Shown: piece by piece, positions 1 through 7,806 of the stretch
Layout of the letters: each line of letters opens with the position of its first letter
How positions within the stretch are numbered: the stretch's first letter is position 1
Source: Streptomyces sp. NBC_01210
GTDB lineage: Bacteria; Actinomycetota; Actinomycetes; Streptomycetales; Streptomycetaceae
DNA length: 64,000 nt
NCBI RefSeq assembly: GCF_036010325.1
Contig: NZ_CP108549.1
Location: 7,378,001 to 7,442,000 of the forward strand
Direction of reading: 5' to 3'
Notes under the pieces: model-generated
Seen by the model: only the letters and a program-made list of their open reading frames with translations
Database searches by the model: none
What the model was told of the DNA's origin: nothing
Program-made: the position numbers and the translations under genes

Positions 1-1518
1 TACTCGGCCATCGGCGACTCGATCCCGATCCTCTGCATCACCGGCCAGGCGCCGACCGCGGTGATCCACAAGGAGGACTTCCAGGCCGTCGACATCGCGT
101 CGATCGCCAAGCCCGTCACCAAGGCGGCGACCACCGTCCTGGAGGCCGCGCAGGTCCCCGGCGTCTTCCAGCAGGCGTTCCACCTGATGCGGTCAGGACG
201 GCCCGGACCGGTCCTCATCGACCTGCCGATCGACGTTCAGCTGACCGAGATCGAGTTCGACCCGGAGACGTACGAGCCGCTGCCGGTCTACAAGCCGTCG
301 GCGACCCGCGCCCAGGCTGAGAAGGCCATCAAGCTGCTCAACGCGTCCGAGCGCCCGCTGATCGTCGCCGGCGGCGGCATCATCAACGCCGACGCCTCCG
401 AGCTGCTGGTCGAGTTCGCGGAGCTGACCGGCATCCCGGTCGTCCCGACCCTGATGGGATGGGGCATCATCGCCGACGACCACGAGCTGAACGCCGGCAT
501 GGTCGGTCTGCAGACCTCGCACCGCTACGGCAACGCGACCTTCCTCGAGTCGGACTTCGTCCTCGGCATCGGCAATCGCTGGGCCAATCGCCACACCGGC
601 GGCCTGGACGTCTACACCAAGGGCCGCACGTTCGTCCACGTCGACATCGAGCCCACCCAGATCGGCAAGATCTTCGCCCCGGAGTACGGCATCGCCTCCG
701 ACGCCAAGGCAGCGCTGGAGCTCTTCATCGCGGTGGCGAAGGAGCTCAAGGCCGCCGGCCGGCTGCCGGACCGCGCCGAGTGGGCCGCCGCCGCGCAGGA
801 GCGCAAGGCCACGCTGCAGCGCCGTACGCACTTCGACAACGTGCCGATGAAGCCGCAGCGCGTGTACGAGGAGATGAACAAGGCCTTCGGTCCGGAGACG
901 CGCTACGTCACCACCATCGGCCTCTCCCAGATCGCCGGTGCGCAGATGCTGCACGTCTACAGGCCGCGCCACTGGATCAACTGCGGCCAGGCGGGCCCGC
1001 TCGGCTGGACCATCCCGGCCGCGCTCGGTGTCGCCACCGCCGACCCTCAGACTCCGGTCGTCGCGCTGTCGGGCGACTACGACTTCCAGTTCATGCTCGA
1101 GGAGCTGGCGGTCGGCGCGCAGCACAGGATCCCGTACGTCCATGTCCTGGTGAACAACGCGTACCTGGGCCTGATCCGCCAGGCGCAGCGCAATCTCGAC
1201 ATCAACTTCCAGGTCAACCTGGAGTTCGAGAACATCAACTCCCCGGAACTGGGCGTCTACGGCGTCGACCACGTCAAGGTCGTCGAGGGCCTGGGCTGCA
1301 AGGCGATCCGCGTCACCGAGCCCGACCAGCTGCTGCCGGCCTTCGAGGAGGCCAAGAAGCTGGCCGCGGAGTACCGCGTCCCGGTCGTGGTCGAGGCGAT
1401 CCTGGAGCGGGTCACCAACATCTCGATGGGAGTCCAGATCGACGGCGTGAACGAGTGGGAAGAGCTCGCCACCGAGCCGGGTCACGCCCCGACGTCGATC
1501 AAGCCGCTCAAGGTCTGA
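1..1518 (+). CDS. gcl: Glyoxylate carboligase, 5'-truncated by window edge
   Basis: This ThDP-dependent enzyme condenses two glyoxylates into tartronate semialdehyde and CO2, the first step of glyoxylate use in allantoin catabolism. The reading frame is open from base 1, so the start lies outside the window; about 505 of the usual roughly 590 residues are visible. The central FAD/ThDP fold shows [13 protein letters not shown]. The C-terminal ThDP-binding domain shows [16 protein letters not shown] followed by [14 protein letters not shown], the Mg/ThDP motif of the acetolactate synthase superfamily in its carboligase form. GlxR and Hyi, the next two enzymes, lie nearby on the other strand. 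A strong hairpin follows at 1585-1621. Family assignment is firm; other ThDP carboligases are unlikely given the neighbours. Confidence 0.95.
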   Translation, partial: YSAIGDSIPILCITGQAPTAVIHKEDFQAVDIASIAKPVTKAATTVLEAAQVPGVFQQAFHLMRSGRPGPVLIDLPIDVQLTEIEFDPETYEPLPVYKPSATRAQAEKAIKLLNASERPLIVAGGGIINADASELLVEFAELTGIPVVPTLMGWGIIADDHELNAGMVGLQTSHRYGNATFLESDFVLGIGNRWANRHTGGLDVYTKGRTFVHVDIEPTQIGKIFAPEYGIASDAKAALELFIAVAKELKAAGRLPDRAEWAAAAQERKATLQRRTHFDNVPMKPQRVYEEMNKAFGPETRYVTTIGLSQIAGAQMLHVYRPRHWINCGQAGPLGWTIPAALGVATADPQTPVVALSGDYDFQFMLEELAVGAQHRIPYVHVLVNNAYLGLIRQAQRNLDINFQVNLEFENINSPELGVYGVDHVKVVEGLGCKAIRVTEPDQLLPAFEEAKKLAAEYRVPVVVEAILERVTNISMGVQIDGVNEWEELATEPGHAPTSIKPLKV

Positions 1519-1546
1519 CGCTCACCCCGCGGCGTCCAATGCCGCC

Positions 1547-1576
1547 GTGTGGAATGCCGCGGTGTGGAATGCCGCA
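1547..1576. repeat. Two-copy 15-bp tandem repeat after gcl
   Basis: GTGTGGAATGCCGCG at 1547-1561 is followed directly by GTGTGGAATGCCGCA at 1562-1576. A partial copy (caatgccgcc) precedes it. The repeat lies in the 3' untranslated stretch of gcl, before the terminator. No function is apparent. Confidence 0.8.
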
Positions 1577-1584
1577 GTCACGAA

Positions 1585-1621
1585 CGGCCTCCGTCCCGGA
1601 CTCGCTCCCGGACGGAGGCCG
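1585..1621 (+). terminator. Hairpin terminator of gcl
   Basis: Perfect 12-bp arms CGGCCTCCGTCC (1585-1596) and GGACGGAGGCCG (1610-1621) are followed by a T-rich tail (cttcgttgtcttcc). It lies 67 bp after the gcl stop and just before the end of the minus-strand remnant at 1636, so it could act in both directions. Confidence 0.75.
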
Positions 1622-1635
1622 CTTCGTTGTCTTCC

Positions 1636-1980
1636 TCATTGCCTGCGCCGTCTCAAGCGCAGAAGGCCACCGATGGCCTCGATACCCGTGCGGACGGCGC
1701 GCTCGCCGAGATTGCCGAAGCCCAGGACGAGTTGGGCCGGGTCCGTCGCGCCCGACGAGCGGTGCGGACTCATGCCGTACAGGCCCACCGAGCGCGCCCT
1801 GGCCGCGGTGATCACCGACTGCTCGTCGGCGCCTCGCGGCAGATGGGCCACGGCGTGGAAGCCGGCCGCGTGACCGGCCGGCCGGACCTCGGGCGCGTGC
1901 TCGGCAAGTGATTCGACGAGCGCGGCGCGCCGCTGCGCGTAGACCGTGCGCATCCGGCGCACATGCCGGTCGTAGCGGCC
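1636..1980 (-). pseudogene. C-terminal remnant of MocR/PdxR-type GntR regulator
   Basis: On the minus strand, from about 1980 down to the stop at 1636, the frame reads GRYDRHVRRMRTVYAQRR and later AGFHAVAHLPRG and LVLGFGNLGERAVRTGIEAI. This is the C-terminal end of the aminotransferase-like domain of MocR-family regulators, which are normally about 450-480 residues. Only about 115 residues remain; the N-terminal winged helix and the PLP lysine region are gone. Upstream of about 1980 the minus frame stays open, but its sequence is the antisense of the neighbouring MFS remnant. The two remnants meet head to head, as expected if one deletion removed the 5' halves of a divergent regulator/transporter pair. 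Confidence 0.8.
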
Positions 1981-2352
1981 CGCAGCCGGCGCGTCGGCCC
2001 GCCCACCCGGCTGCTGACGGCGCTCGCGGCGATGGTCTTCGGTACGGCTCCGCTCGCCGTCGTACCGGGCCTCTGGTCGATGGCGGCCGGCATCCTGGTG
2101 GCGGGGCTCGGCATCGCCGTGACGCTGGTGGGCTCGTACAGCATCGCCCAGGTGGTCGTGCCGGTGGAGCACCGCACGGAGGGCGTGACCTGGCTGACCA
2201 CCGCGACCTCGGCGGGCACGGCCCTGGGTGCGCCCCTGGCAGGCCACTTGCTCGATGCCTTCGGCTCGGCGGCCGGCTTCCTCCTCGGCTTCGCCGCGGG
2301 TCTGATCGCCCTCGCTGTCACCGGCCTCGGCCGCCGGGCGCCGGCCGCGTGA
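1963..2352 (+). pseudogene. C-terminal remnant of MFS transporter
   Basis: The plus-strand frame ending at 2352 encodes about 125 residues with alternating hydrophobic helices (LLTALAAMVFGTAPLAV, AAGILVAGLGIAVTLVGSY, GTALGAPLAGHLLDAFG, FLLGFAAGLIALAVTG). This is the last four or so transmembrane segments of a 12-TM major facilitator protein. No start or first two thirds exist; before about 1978 the sequence belongs to the regulator remnant on the other strand. The ATG at 1963 lies in that junction and is probably fortuitous. Non-functional as a transporter. Confidence 0.8.
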
Positions 2353-2372
2353 GACTGCCGGGGCAAAGGAGG

Positions 2373-2404
2373 GCGCCGAGTACGGGGCTGTCCGTACTCG
2401 GCGC
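2373..2404 (+). terminator. Hairpin after MFS remnant
   Basis: Arms GCGCCGAGTACGG (2373-2385) and CCGTACTCGGCGC (2392-2404) pair perfectly around a 6-base loop, 20 bp after the MFS remnant stop. It probably was the terminator of the original transporter gene. Confidence 0.7.
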
Positions 2405-2695
2405 TCAGGTTGTGAAGTTGTTACCGCCCGACGGCGCGAGGCTGGCGCGACAGGACGTTCGCGCCGCCGGGCGGAGACTGTGGGTCGGGCTGGGACCGCA
2501 GCGGCGGTGATTGCTCCCCGGGCTCCCCTTCCTTCAGGTCAGAAAGAGGACCCGGGGACCTTCACCACCGCACTGGCATCACCTGCCGCTGCGGTCCTCG
2601 CCTCCACCCGCTCCGCATGACCACCCCTCATCCGGATCTTGCGGTGCGGGCTCGGCGCCCGGATATCTGACTCTCCGTCAAATACCGGGCGCAGC
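2405..2695. other. Non-coding stretch between MFS remnant and katA
   Basis: No supported gene lies in these 291 bases. At the katA side an inverted repeat GCGCCCGG (2655-2662) / CCGGGCGC (2685-2692) just after the katA stop (minus strand) is a plausible katA terminator. Confidence 0.6.
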
Positions 2696-4162
2696 CTAGT
2701 CCTCGCGCAGGGCGCGGACCGCTTCCTCGACGCGCTTGCCGTAGTCGGCGTCGGCGGCGTGGAAGTGGGCGAGGTTCTTCTCGATCACGTCGTCGCGGGT
2801 GACCTGCGAGAGGCCGCCGGCGATGTTGGCGATCAGACGGGACTTCTCCTCGTCCGACATCAGGCGGTAGAGCTCGCCAGCCTGGAAGAAGTCGTCGTCC
2901 TTGACGTGGGCCGGCGCCGCGTGGGTGCCGGTCCAGCCCTGGACCGCGAGCGGGGCCGACAGTGCGGCGTCCGTCTGTGCGGGACCGGCGTACGAGTTGG
3001 GCTCGTAGTTCTTGTCGGTGCGGCGGCCGTTGCGGGTCGCCATCAGGCCGTCGCGGCCATAGTTCTCGGCAGCCCCAACAGGCACGGCCCTCGGCGCGTT
3101 CACCGCGAGCTGGGTGTGGTTGACGCCCAGGCGGTAGCGGTGTGCGTCCGCATAGGCGAACAGCCGGCCCTGGAGCATCTTGTCCGGCGAAGGACCGATA
3201 CCCGGAACGAAGTTGTTCGGCGAGAACGCGGCCTGCTCGACCTCGGCGAAGACATTGTCGGGGTTCCGGTCCAGGACCAGTCGGCCGACGCGCTGCAGCG
3301 GGTAGTCGCTGTGCGGCCACACCTTGGTGAGGTCGAACGGGTTGAAGCGGTAGTCCGCGGCCTCGGCGGCCGGCATCACCTGGACGTACAGGGTCCAGGA
3401 CGGGTTCACACCGCGCTCGATGGCCTGCAGCAGGTCCGTCTGGTGGCTGTTGGCGTCCTTGCCCGCGAGCTCGGCGGCCTGCTCGCTCGACAGGGAGCGG
3501 ATGCCCTGGTTCGTCTTGAAGTGGTACTTGACGAAGAAGGCCTCGCCGGCGGCGTTCGTCCACTGGTAGGTGTGCGAGCCGTAGCCGTTCATGTGGCGGT
3601 ACGAGGCGGGGATGCCGCGGTCGCCCATCAGCCAGGTCACCTGGTGCGTCGCCTCGGGGGCGTACGCCCAGAAGTCCCAGACGTTGTCCGGCTCCTGCTT
3701 GCCCGTGAAGGGGTCGCGCTTCTGGGAGTGGATGAAGTCGGGGAACTTGATCGGGTCCTTGATGAAGAACACCGGGGTGTTGTTGCCGACGAGGTCGTAG
3801 TTGCCCTCTTCGGTGTAGAACTTCAGCGCGAAGCCGCGCGGGTCACGGACCGCGTCCGCGCCGCCGAGCGAGTCGGCGACGGTGGAGAAGCGGATGAACG
3901 TCTCCGTGCGCTTGCCGACCGTGCCGAGGAAGTCGGCCCTGGTGAAGCCGGTGACATCGTCGGTCACCTCGAAGTAGCCGTACGCGCCGCTGCCGCGGGC
4001 GTGCACGACGCGCTCCGGGATGCGCTCCCGGTTGAAGCGGGCGAGCTTCTCCAGCAGGTGCTGGTCCTGGAGAAGAATCGGGCCACCGACGCCGGCGGTG
4101 GCGGAGTTCTGGTTGTCGGCGACCGGGGCGCCTGACTCGGTCGTAAGCACACGCTGCGTCAT
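2696..4162 (-). CDS. katA: Monofunctional haem catalase
   Basis: Decomposes H2O2 to water and O2 in the cytoplasm. The 488 residues match small-subunit, clade 3 catalases. The distal site lies in [20 protein letters not shown] (His near residue 55, followed by the conserved Gly-rich turn). [21 protein letters not shown] carries the conserved Asn/Asp segment. The proximal haem ligand is the Tyr of [13 protein letters not shown] near residue 340. It sits between gcl and glxR/hyi, so a role in removing peroxide made by urate oxidase is plausible (inference). A TCAAC-N5-GTTGA palindrome lies 73 bp upstream of the start, suggesting control with the purine genes. Confidence 0.97.
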   Translation of the reverse strand: MTQRVLTTESGAPVADNQNSATAGVGGPILLQDQHLLEKLARFNRERIPERVVHARGSGAYGYFEVTDDVTGFTRADFLGTVGKRTETFIRFSTVADSLGGADAVRDPRGFALKFYTEEGNYDLVGNNTPVFFIKDPIKFPDFIHSQKRDPFTGKQEPDNVWDFWAYAPEATHQVTWLMGDRGIPASYRHMNGYGSHTYQWTNAAGEAFFVKYHFKTNQGIRSLSSEQAAELAGKDANSHQTDLLQAIERGVNPSWTLYVQVMPAAEAADYRFNPFDLTKVWPHSDYPLQRVGRLVLDRNPDNVFAEVEQAAFSPNNFVPGIGPSPDKMLQGRLFAYADAHRYRLGVNHTQLAVNAPRAVPVGAAENYGRDGLMATRNGRRTDKNYEPNSYAGPAQTDAALSAPLAVQGWTGTHAAPAHVKDDDFFQAGELYRLMSDEEKSRLIANIAGGLSQVTRDDVIEKNLAHFHAADADYGKRVEEAVRALRED

Positions 4163-4234
4163 GGTGGCGGGATTGACCTTCCGGGCTGGAGCTGCTGACG
4201 GCCCCTGGAGCGTAAATTCGCGGAGAATGTAACG

Positions 4235-4249
4235 TCAACAGTTTGTTGA
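4235..4249. promoter_or_regulatory. AllR-type candidate operator upstream of katA
   Basis: TCAACAGTTTGTTGA is a 5-5-5 palindrome (arms TCAAC/GTTGA). The same arms with a different centre occur before uraD, aceB (one substitution) and allB. It lies 73 bp upstream of the katA start. Assignment to AllR is inferred from the shared distribution around allantoin genes; the motif itself is seen directly. Confidence 0.7.
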
Positions 4250-4273
4250 AATTGAAGTTGTGGTTCCCGGGCA

Positions 4274-4317
4274 GCGGCAGCGCCTGGGCGCGACAGGACA
4301 GGTGTCAGCGCTGCCGC
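4274..4317 (-). terminator. Hairpin terminator of the hyi-glxR operon
   Basis: Arms GCGGCAGCGC (4274-4283) and GCGCTGCCGC (4308-4317), about 40 bp beyond the glxR stop on the minus strand and upstream of the katA operator. Confidence 0.55.
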
Positions 4318-4357
4318 GGCCCGGAGATCAGGGGGTGAGGCGATGAGCCTCGGTCAC

Positions 4358-5272
4358 TCAGACCTGCTGACCGGAGAGGCGCTCGACGGAGCGCAGCAGG
4401 GCGGAGTGGTCCAGGCCGCCGTCGCCCTGCGCACGCAGGGAGGCGACCAGTTGGGCGACGACCGCGCCGACGGGCAGCGCGGCACCGACGTTGCGGGCGG
4501 CGTCGGTGACGATGCCCATGTCCTTGTGGTGCAGGTCGATCCGGAAGCCGGGCTTGAAGTCCCGGTTCAGGAAGTTGTCCTTCTTGCGGGTCAGGACCGT
4601 GGAACCGGCCAGACCGCCGTTCAGGACGTCCAGGGCGGCCTGGAGGTTCACGCCGGACTTCTCGAGGAAGACGACGGCCTCGGCGCAGGCCTGGATGTTG
4701 ACCGCGACGATCAGCTGGTTGGCGGCCTTCACCGTCTGACCGGAGCCGTGCGGACCGCACAGCACGATGGTCTTGCCGAGAGCCTCGAGGATCGGCAGCG
4801 CGGCGTCGAAGTCGGCCTGGTCGCCGCCGACCATGATCGACAGTACGGCCTCGATCGCGCCGGCCTCGCCGCCGGAGACCGGGGCGTCAAGCACACGGAT
4901 GCCCTTCTCGGCACCGGCCTTGCCCAGGTCGACCGAGGTCTGCGGGGTGATCGAGGACATGTCGATCAGCAGGGCGCCCTGCTTGACGTTCTCCAGGATG
5001 CCGTCGGGGCCGTACGCGATGGCCTCGACGTGCGGGGATGCGGGCACCATCGTGATGACGACGTCGGCGTCCTTCACGGCCTCGGCGATCGAGCCGGCGG
5101 CGGTGCCACCCGCCGCGGCAAGACGGTCCAGCTTGTCCTGCTCCAGCGTGAAACCGGTGACGTCGTAACCCGCCTTCAGCAGGTTCTCGGACATGGGCGA
5201 GCCCATGATGCCGAGGCCGATCCAGGCAATCGCCGGGCGGGCCGGGTGGGAGGAAGCTGCGGGGGTGCTCAT
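4358..5272 (-). CDS. glxR: Tartronate semialdehyde reductase (2-hydroxy-3-oxopropionate reductase)
   Basis: Reduces tartronate semialdehyde, made by Gcl, to D-glycerate with NAD(P)H. The 304-residue length is typical for the beta-hydroxyacid dehydrogenase family. The N-terminal Rossmann motif is GLGIMGSPMSENLLKAGYDV. The substrate-binding segment is DAPVSGGEAGAIEAVLSIMVGG, and the catalytic Lys lies in GSGQTVKAANQLIVAVN. It is 33 bp downstream of hyi on the same strand, with no terminator between, so the two are probably one transcript. Confidence in the exact substrate comes from the gcl/hyi neighbourhood. Confidence 0.95.
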   Translation of the reverse strand: MSTPAASSHPARPAIAWIGLGIMGSPMSENLLKAGYDVTGFTLEQDKLDRLAAAGGTAAGSIAEAVKDADVVITMVPASPHVEAIAYGPDGILENVKQGALLIDMSSITPQTSVDLGKAGAEKGIRVLDAPVSGGEAGAIEAVLSIMVGGDQADFDAALPILEALGKTIVLCGPHGSGQTVKAANQLIVAVNIQACAEAVVFLEKSGVNLQAALDVLNGGLAGSTVLTRKKDNFLNRDFKPGFRIDLHHKDMGIVTDAARNVGAALPVGAVVAQLVASLRAQGDGGLDHSALLRSVERLSGQQV

Positions 5273-5305
5273 GAGGGTGCCTCTCTCAAACTTTTGTACG
5301 TCACG

Positions 5306-6166
5306 TCAGTTGGCGGCGCGGGCCTCGGTCGGCAGCCAGGCGAAGGACTCGGCGCTCGGGCGGTCGCCGGCCTTGTACTCCAGGCCGACCCAGCCGTCGT
5401 AGCCGGCCTTTGTCAGCTCGTCGAGGAGCTGCTCCAGCGGAAGTGAGCCCGTGCCCGGCGCGCCACGGCCCGGGTTGTCCGCGATCTGTACGTGGCCGGT
5501 CCTGTCGGCGTAGGCCGCGATGACCTGGCTGACGTCCTCGCCGTTCATCGACAGGTGGTAGATGTCCAGCAGGAACTTGGCGTTGCCGAGTCCCGTCGCC
5601 GCGTTCACCTTGTCGACGACCTCGATCGCGGCCGGTGCGCTCACCAGCGGGTAGAGCGGGGACTCCGGCTTGTTGAGCGTCTCGACCAGCAGGATCGCCC
5701 CCACCCGGTCGGCCGCGCGGGCCGCCAGGGCCAGGTTCTCCAGGGCGAGGGTGTCCTGGACCTGCGGGTCGACGCCCTCAACGCGGTTTCCGTACAGCGC
5801 GTTGAGCGCCGTGCAGCCCACCGAGGCGGCGAAGTCCGCGGCCACCTCGATATTGGCGCGGAAGCGGTCGGACTCGTCGCCGGGCACGGAGAGCGCGCCG
5901 CGGTCGGGGCCCGGCAGCTGCCCGGCGTAGAAGTTCAGTCCCACCAGCTGGGTGCCGGCGTCCTCGAGCGCCTCCTTGAGGGCGTCGAGCTCGGCCTGCG
6001 GCGGGGTCGGGGTCTCGATCCAGGGCCACCACAGCTCGACCGCCGTGAAGCCCGCCGCGGCCGCGGCCGCGGGGCGCTCCAGGAGCGGGAGTTCCGTGAA
6101 GAGGATCGAGAGGTTCACATCGAAGCGCTGGTCCGCGCCGCGCTTGTCCCGAAAGAGAGGGGCCAT
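5306..6166 (-). CDS. hyi: Hydroxypyruvate isomerase
   Basis: Interconverts hydroxypyruvate and tartronate semialdehyde; a TIM-barrel (xylose isomerase-like) enzyme. The protein has 286 residues from the chosen ATG at 6166. An upstream in-frame ATG at 6355 would add an unrelated Cys/Ser-rich extension running through a terminator, so it was rejected. GGAAGGAG lies 12 bp before 6166. Landmarks: RFDVNLSILFTELPLLER at the N-terminus, AAAAAGFTAVELWWPW, VGLNFYAGQLPG, VLVETLNKPESP (metal/active-site Glu) and LDIYHLSMNGEDV. From the literature as I recall it, Hyi over-expression in an S. coelicolor allR mutant impairs antibiotic production. It is first in the hyi-glxR operon. Confidence 0.94.
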   Translation of the reverse strand: MAPLFRDKRGADQRFDVNLSILFTELPLLERPAAAAAAGFTAVELWWPWIETPTPPQAELDALKEALEDAGTQLVGLNFYAGQLPGPDRGALSVPGDESDRFRANIEVAADFAASVGCTALNALYGNRVEGVDPQVQDTLALENLALAARAADRVGAILLVETLNKPESPLYPLVSAPAAIEVVDKVNAATGLGNAKFLLDIYHLSMNGEDVSQVIAAYADRTGHVQIADNPGRGAPGTGSLPLEQLLDELTKAGYDGWVGLEYKAGDRPSAESFAWLPTEARAAN

Positions 6167-6182
6167 GAGGGGCTTGCGCTCC

Positions 6183-6213
6183 TTCCGTATTGCGGAAGTT
6201 AATTTCTGCTTGA
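6183..6213. promoter_or_regulatory. Composite palindromes before hyi
   Basis: A perfect 15-bp palindrome TTCCG-TATTG-CGGAA (6183-6197) overlaps the hyi Shine-Dalgarno. It is followed directly by TTAATTTCTGCTTGA (6199-6213), a degenerate match to the TCAAY-N5-GTTGA box, with one mismatch per arm against the aceB copy. The second element is a weak AllR-box candidate; the regulator of the first is unknown. Confidence 0.45.
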
Positions 6214-6277
6214 TGGAAGACTGCCTGGAGCGGGTGAGGACTGTCAAGAGCGGACACGAAAAAGTGCCCCCCGAGCG

Positions 6278-6315
6278 GGGACGACAGAAGCACTTCTCCA
6301 GGCTTCTGTCGTCCC
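6278..6315 (-). terminator. Terminator of the mce operon
   Basis: Perfect 13-bp arms GGGACGACAGAAG (6278-6290) and CTTCTGTCGTCCC (6303-6315). It lies 84 bp after the stop of the last mce-operon gene and before the hyi promoter. The minus-strand sequence beyond it reaches a T-run (cactttttcg). Confidence 0.75.
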
Positions 6316-6398
6316 GGCTCAGGAGGCACTCAGGAGTGTCCGGGCGGGCGCGCACGGGGTGTACGGCTGCACGCGGTCCCGCGCGCAGCCCTACCGGC

Positions 6399-7220
6399 CT
6401 ACAGCGCGTCGACGGCGCTCACCTTCCAGCCGTGCGAGGTGCGGGTGAGGGTCATCCGCACCCGGTTGAGGTCGACGCGGTCTCCCGTCACCTGGGTGCT
6501 CCGGGTGACCTGGTTGACGAAGAGCAGAACGACGGCCCTGTCCGGCGAGGCCGACACCACCGAGGCCGCGGGGGTGCCGCCGCCCTGCGGCTTCGCCACC
6601 GTCGCCTTGACCACCCCGTGGTACTTCGTCGCGGTCGGCGCGACCACCGTCGTGGTCGTCCTGCGGTACTCGTCGCGGAAGGCGCCGGTCAGATGGCCGA
6701 GTGCCGCGGCGAAGTCCTTGTCGAGACGCCGGTAGTCGTACGACAGGACGACCGGGGCCGCCTTCTGGGCGGCGGCGAGTGCCTGCACCCGCGCCGTATC
6801 CGCCTGCCGGCTGTCCCGGTACGCCGAGCCGAGCACCGCGACCGCGATCAGCCCGGCCACGACCAGCACGGCGAGCGCCGCACTGCCCAGCACACGTCGG
6901 CGTCCGCGTGCCGCGTCGGCCACCGGGTCGTCGGCCTGCAGGACAGGGCCGGCGTACTGCTCGTCCGGCCGCCGCGCCTGGCTCGCGTCGTCCGGCGCCT
7001 CCAGTCGTATCCCGTCCGGCTCCGCCAGGTCCGTTGCCGCGCCCGCCCTCGTACTCGTCGCGGCACTGCGCTCCGCCACGCGGACCGGTGCGTCCCCTTC
7101 GGGTCCGACCCGTTCCGTGCGCTTGGCCGCCGCGCGGGCGGCCGCGGCCATCGAGCGGCGGCCGGGGGATGCGACGCCGGAGCCTCGTCCAGTCAGGTTC
7201 GCCACGGTCTTGCTCCTCAC
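6399..7220 (-). CDS. Mce-associated membrane protein (distal)
   Basis: 273 residues. The N-terminal 110 are charged and probably cytoplasmic; one transmembrane segment follows (VLGSAALAVLVVAGLIAVAVLGSAY, about 115-140). The remaining extracytoplasmic domain begins ADTARVQALAAAQKAAPVVLSYDYRRLDKDF and has an NTF2-like alpha+beta pattern ending in RTSHGWKVSAVDAL. This architecture is that of mycobacterial Mas proteins encoded after mceF, thought to stabilise the Mce complex. It is the last gene of the operon, 34 bp after the previous one, and is followed by a strong terminator. Confidence 0.85.
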   Translation of the reverse strand: MRSKTVANLTGRGSGVASPGRRSMAAAARAAAKRTERVGPEGDAPVRVAERSAATSTRAGAATDLAEPDGIRLEAPDDASQARRPDEQYAGPVLQADDPVADAARGRRRVLGSAALAVLVVAGLIAVAVLGSAYRDSRQADTARVQALAAAQKAAPVVLSYDYRRLDKDFAAALGHLTGAFRDEYRRTTTTVVAPTATKYHGVVKATVAKPQGGGTPAASVVSASPDRAVVLLFVNQVTRSTQVTGDRVDLNRVRMTLTRTSHGWKVSAVDAL

Positions 7221-7254
7221 TGCTGGTGTTACGGATGTGTGCTCGGGCGCGCGG

Positions 7255-7806
7255 TCAGCCGACGAACTCGACCGAGGACGTCAGCCAGCGACCGCCCTCG
7301 TGGACGAGATCGAGCTGCAGCCGGTAGGTGCGGGCCTGTCCCTGGGGAGCGGCGGTGTTGGTCACCTTGCTGTCGGCCACCACCAGGACGCGGGCCTTGC
7401 GTTCGTCGGCCCGGGTGATGCCCGCTTCGAGCACCTGCCCCTCGGAGACCGACTTGTTCGCGGCGACCAGCTTCGTCAGCTCCGCGGTCTGCGCCGCGAA
7501 CTGCTCCTTGAAGTCGCCGGTGGCACCCTTCAGTACGTTGGTGCTGTCCCGCGAGTAGTGCCGGTAGTCGAGCGAGGTGAAGTTCAGCGCCGACTGACGG
7601 GCCGCGGCCAGAATGTCCTGGTTCCGATGCTCCTGCGCCCGCTGCTCGTACACCTGGACGCACAGCCAGCCGCTCAGGGCCGTTGTCACGGCCGTCGCCA
7701 CGGCGAGAGCCGCGGGCAGCGCCCTGCCGCGGCGCGCGGCGCCCATCAGCCTGGCACCCAGGCGGCGGATCGGCCGGATCGCGTACGCGACGGGGCCCTT
7801 GCTCAT
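7255..7806 (-). CDS. Mce-associated membrane protein (proximal)
   Basis: 183 residues starting at ATG 7806, whose ATGA overlaps the mceF stop; an alternative ATG at 7830 would add eight residues. One transmembrane helix (ALPAALAVATAVTTALSGWLCV, about 30-52) is followed by an extracytoplasmic NTF2-like domain. The entry into that domain, HRNQDILAAARQSALNFTSLDYRHYSRD, is shared in pattern with the distal paralogue (AAxxxAPVVLSYDYRRLDKDF). It probably forms a pair with that paralogue. The role is inferred from family position in mce operons. Confidence 0.85.
   Translation of the reverse strand: MSKGPVAYAIRPIRRLGARLMGAARRGRALPAALAVATAVTTALSGWLCVQVYEQRAQEHRNQDILAAARQSALNFTSLDYRHYSRDSTNVLKGATGDFKEQFAAQTAELTKLVAANKSVSEGQVLEAGITRADERKARVLVVADSKVTNTAAPQGQARTYRLQLDLVHEGGRWLTSSVEFVG

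Noticed and set aside
193..1485. 430-codon minus-strand open frame across gcl
   Set aside because: Arg/Asp/Leu-rich antisense shadow of a clear gcl frame; no family pattern.
2639..4135. 498-codon plus-strand frame over katA
   Set aside because: Antisense shadow with repeated V/G/R/E composition; catalase on the other strand is certain.
6183..6197. TTCCGTATTGCGGAA as another copy of the AllR-type box
   Set aside because: Arms differ (TTCCG versus TCAAC); only the adjacent 6199-6213 element resembles the box.
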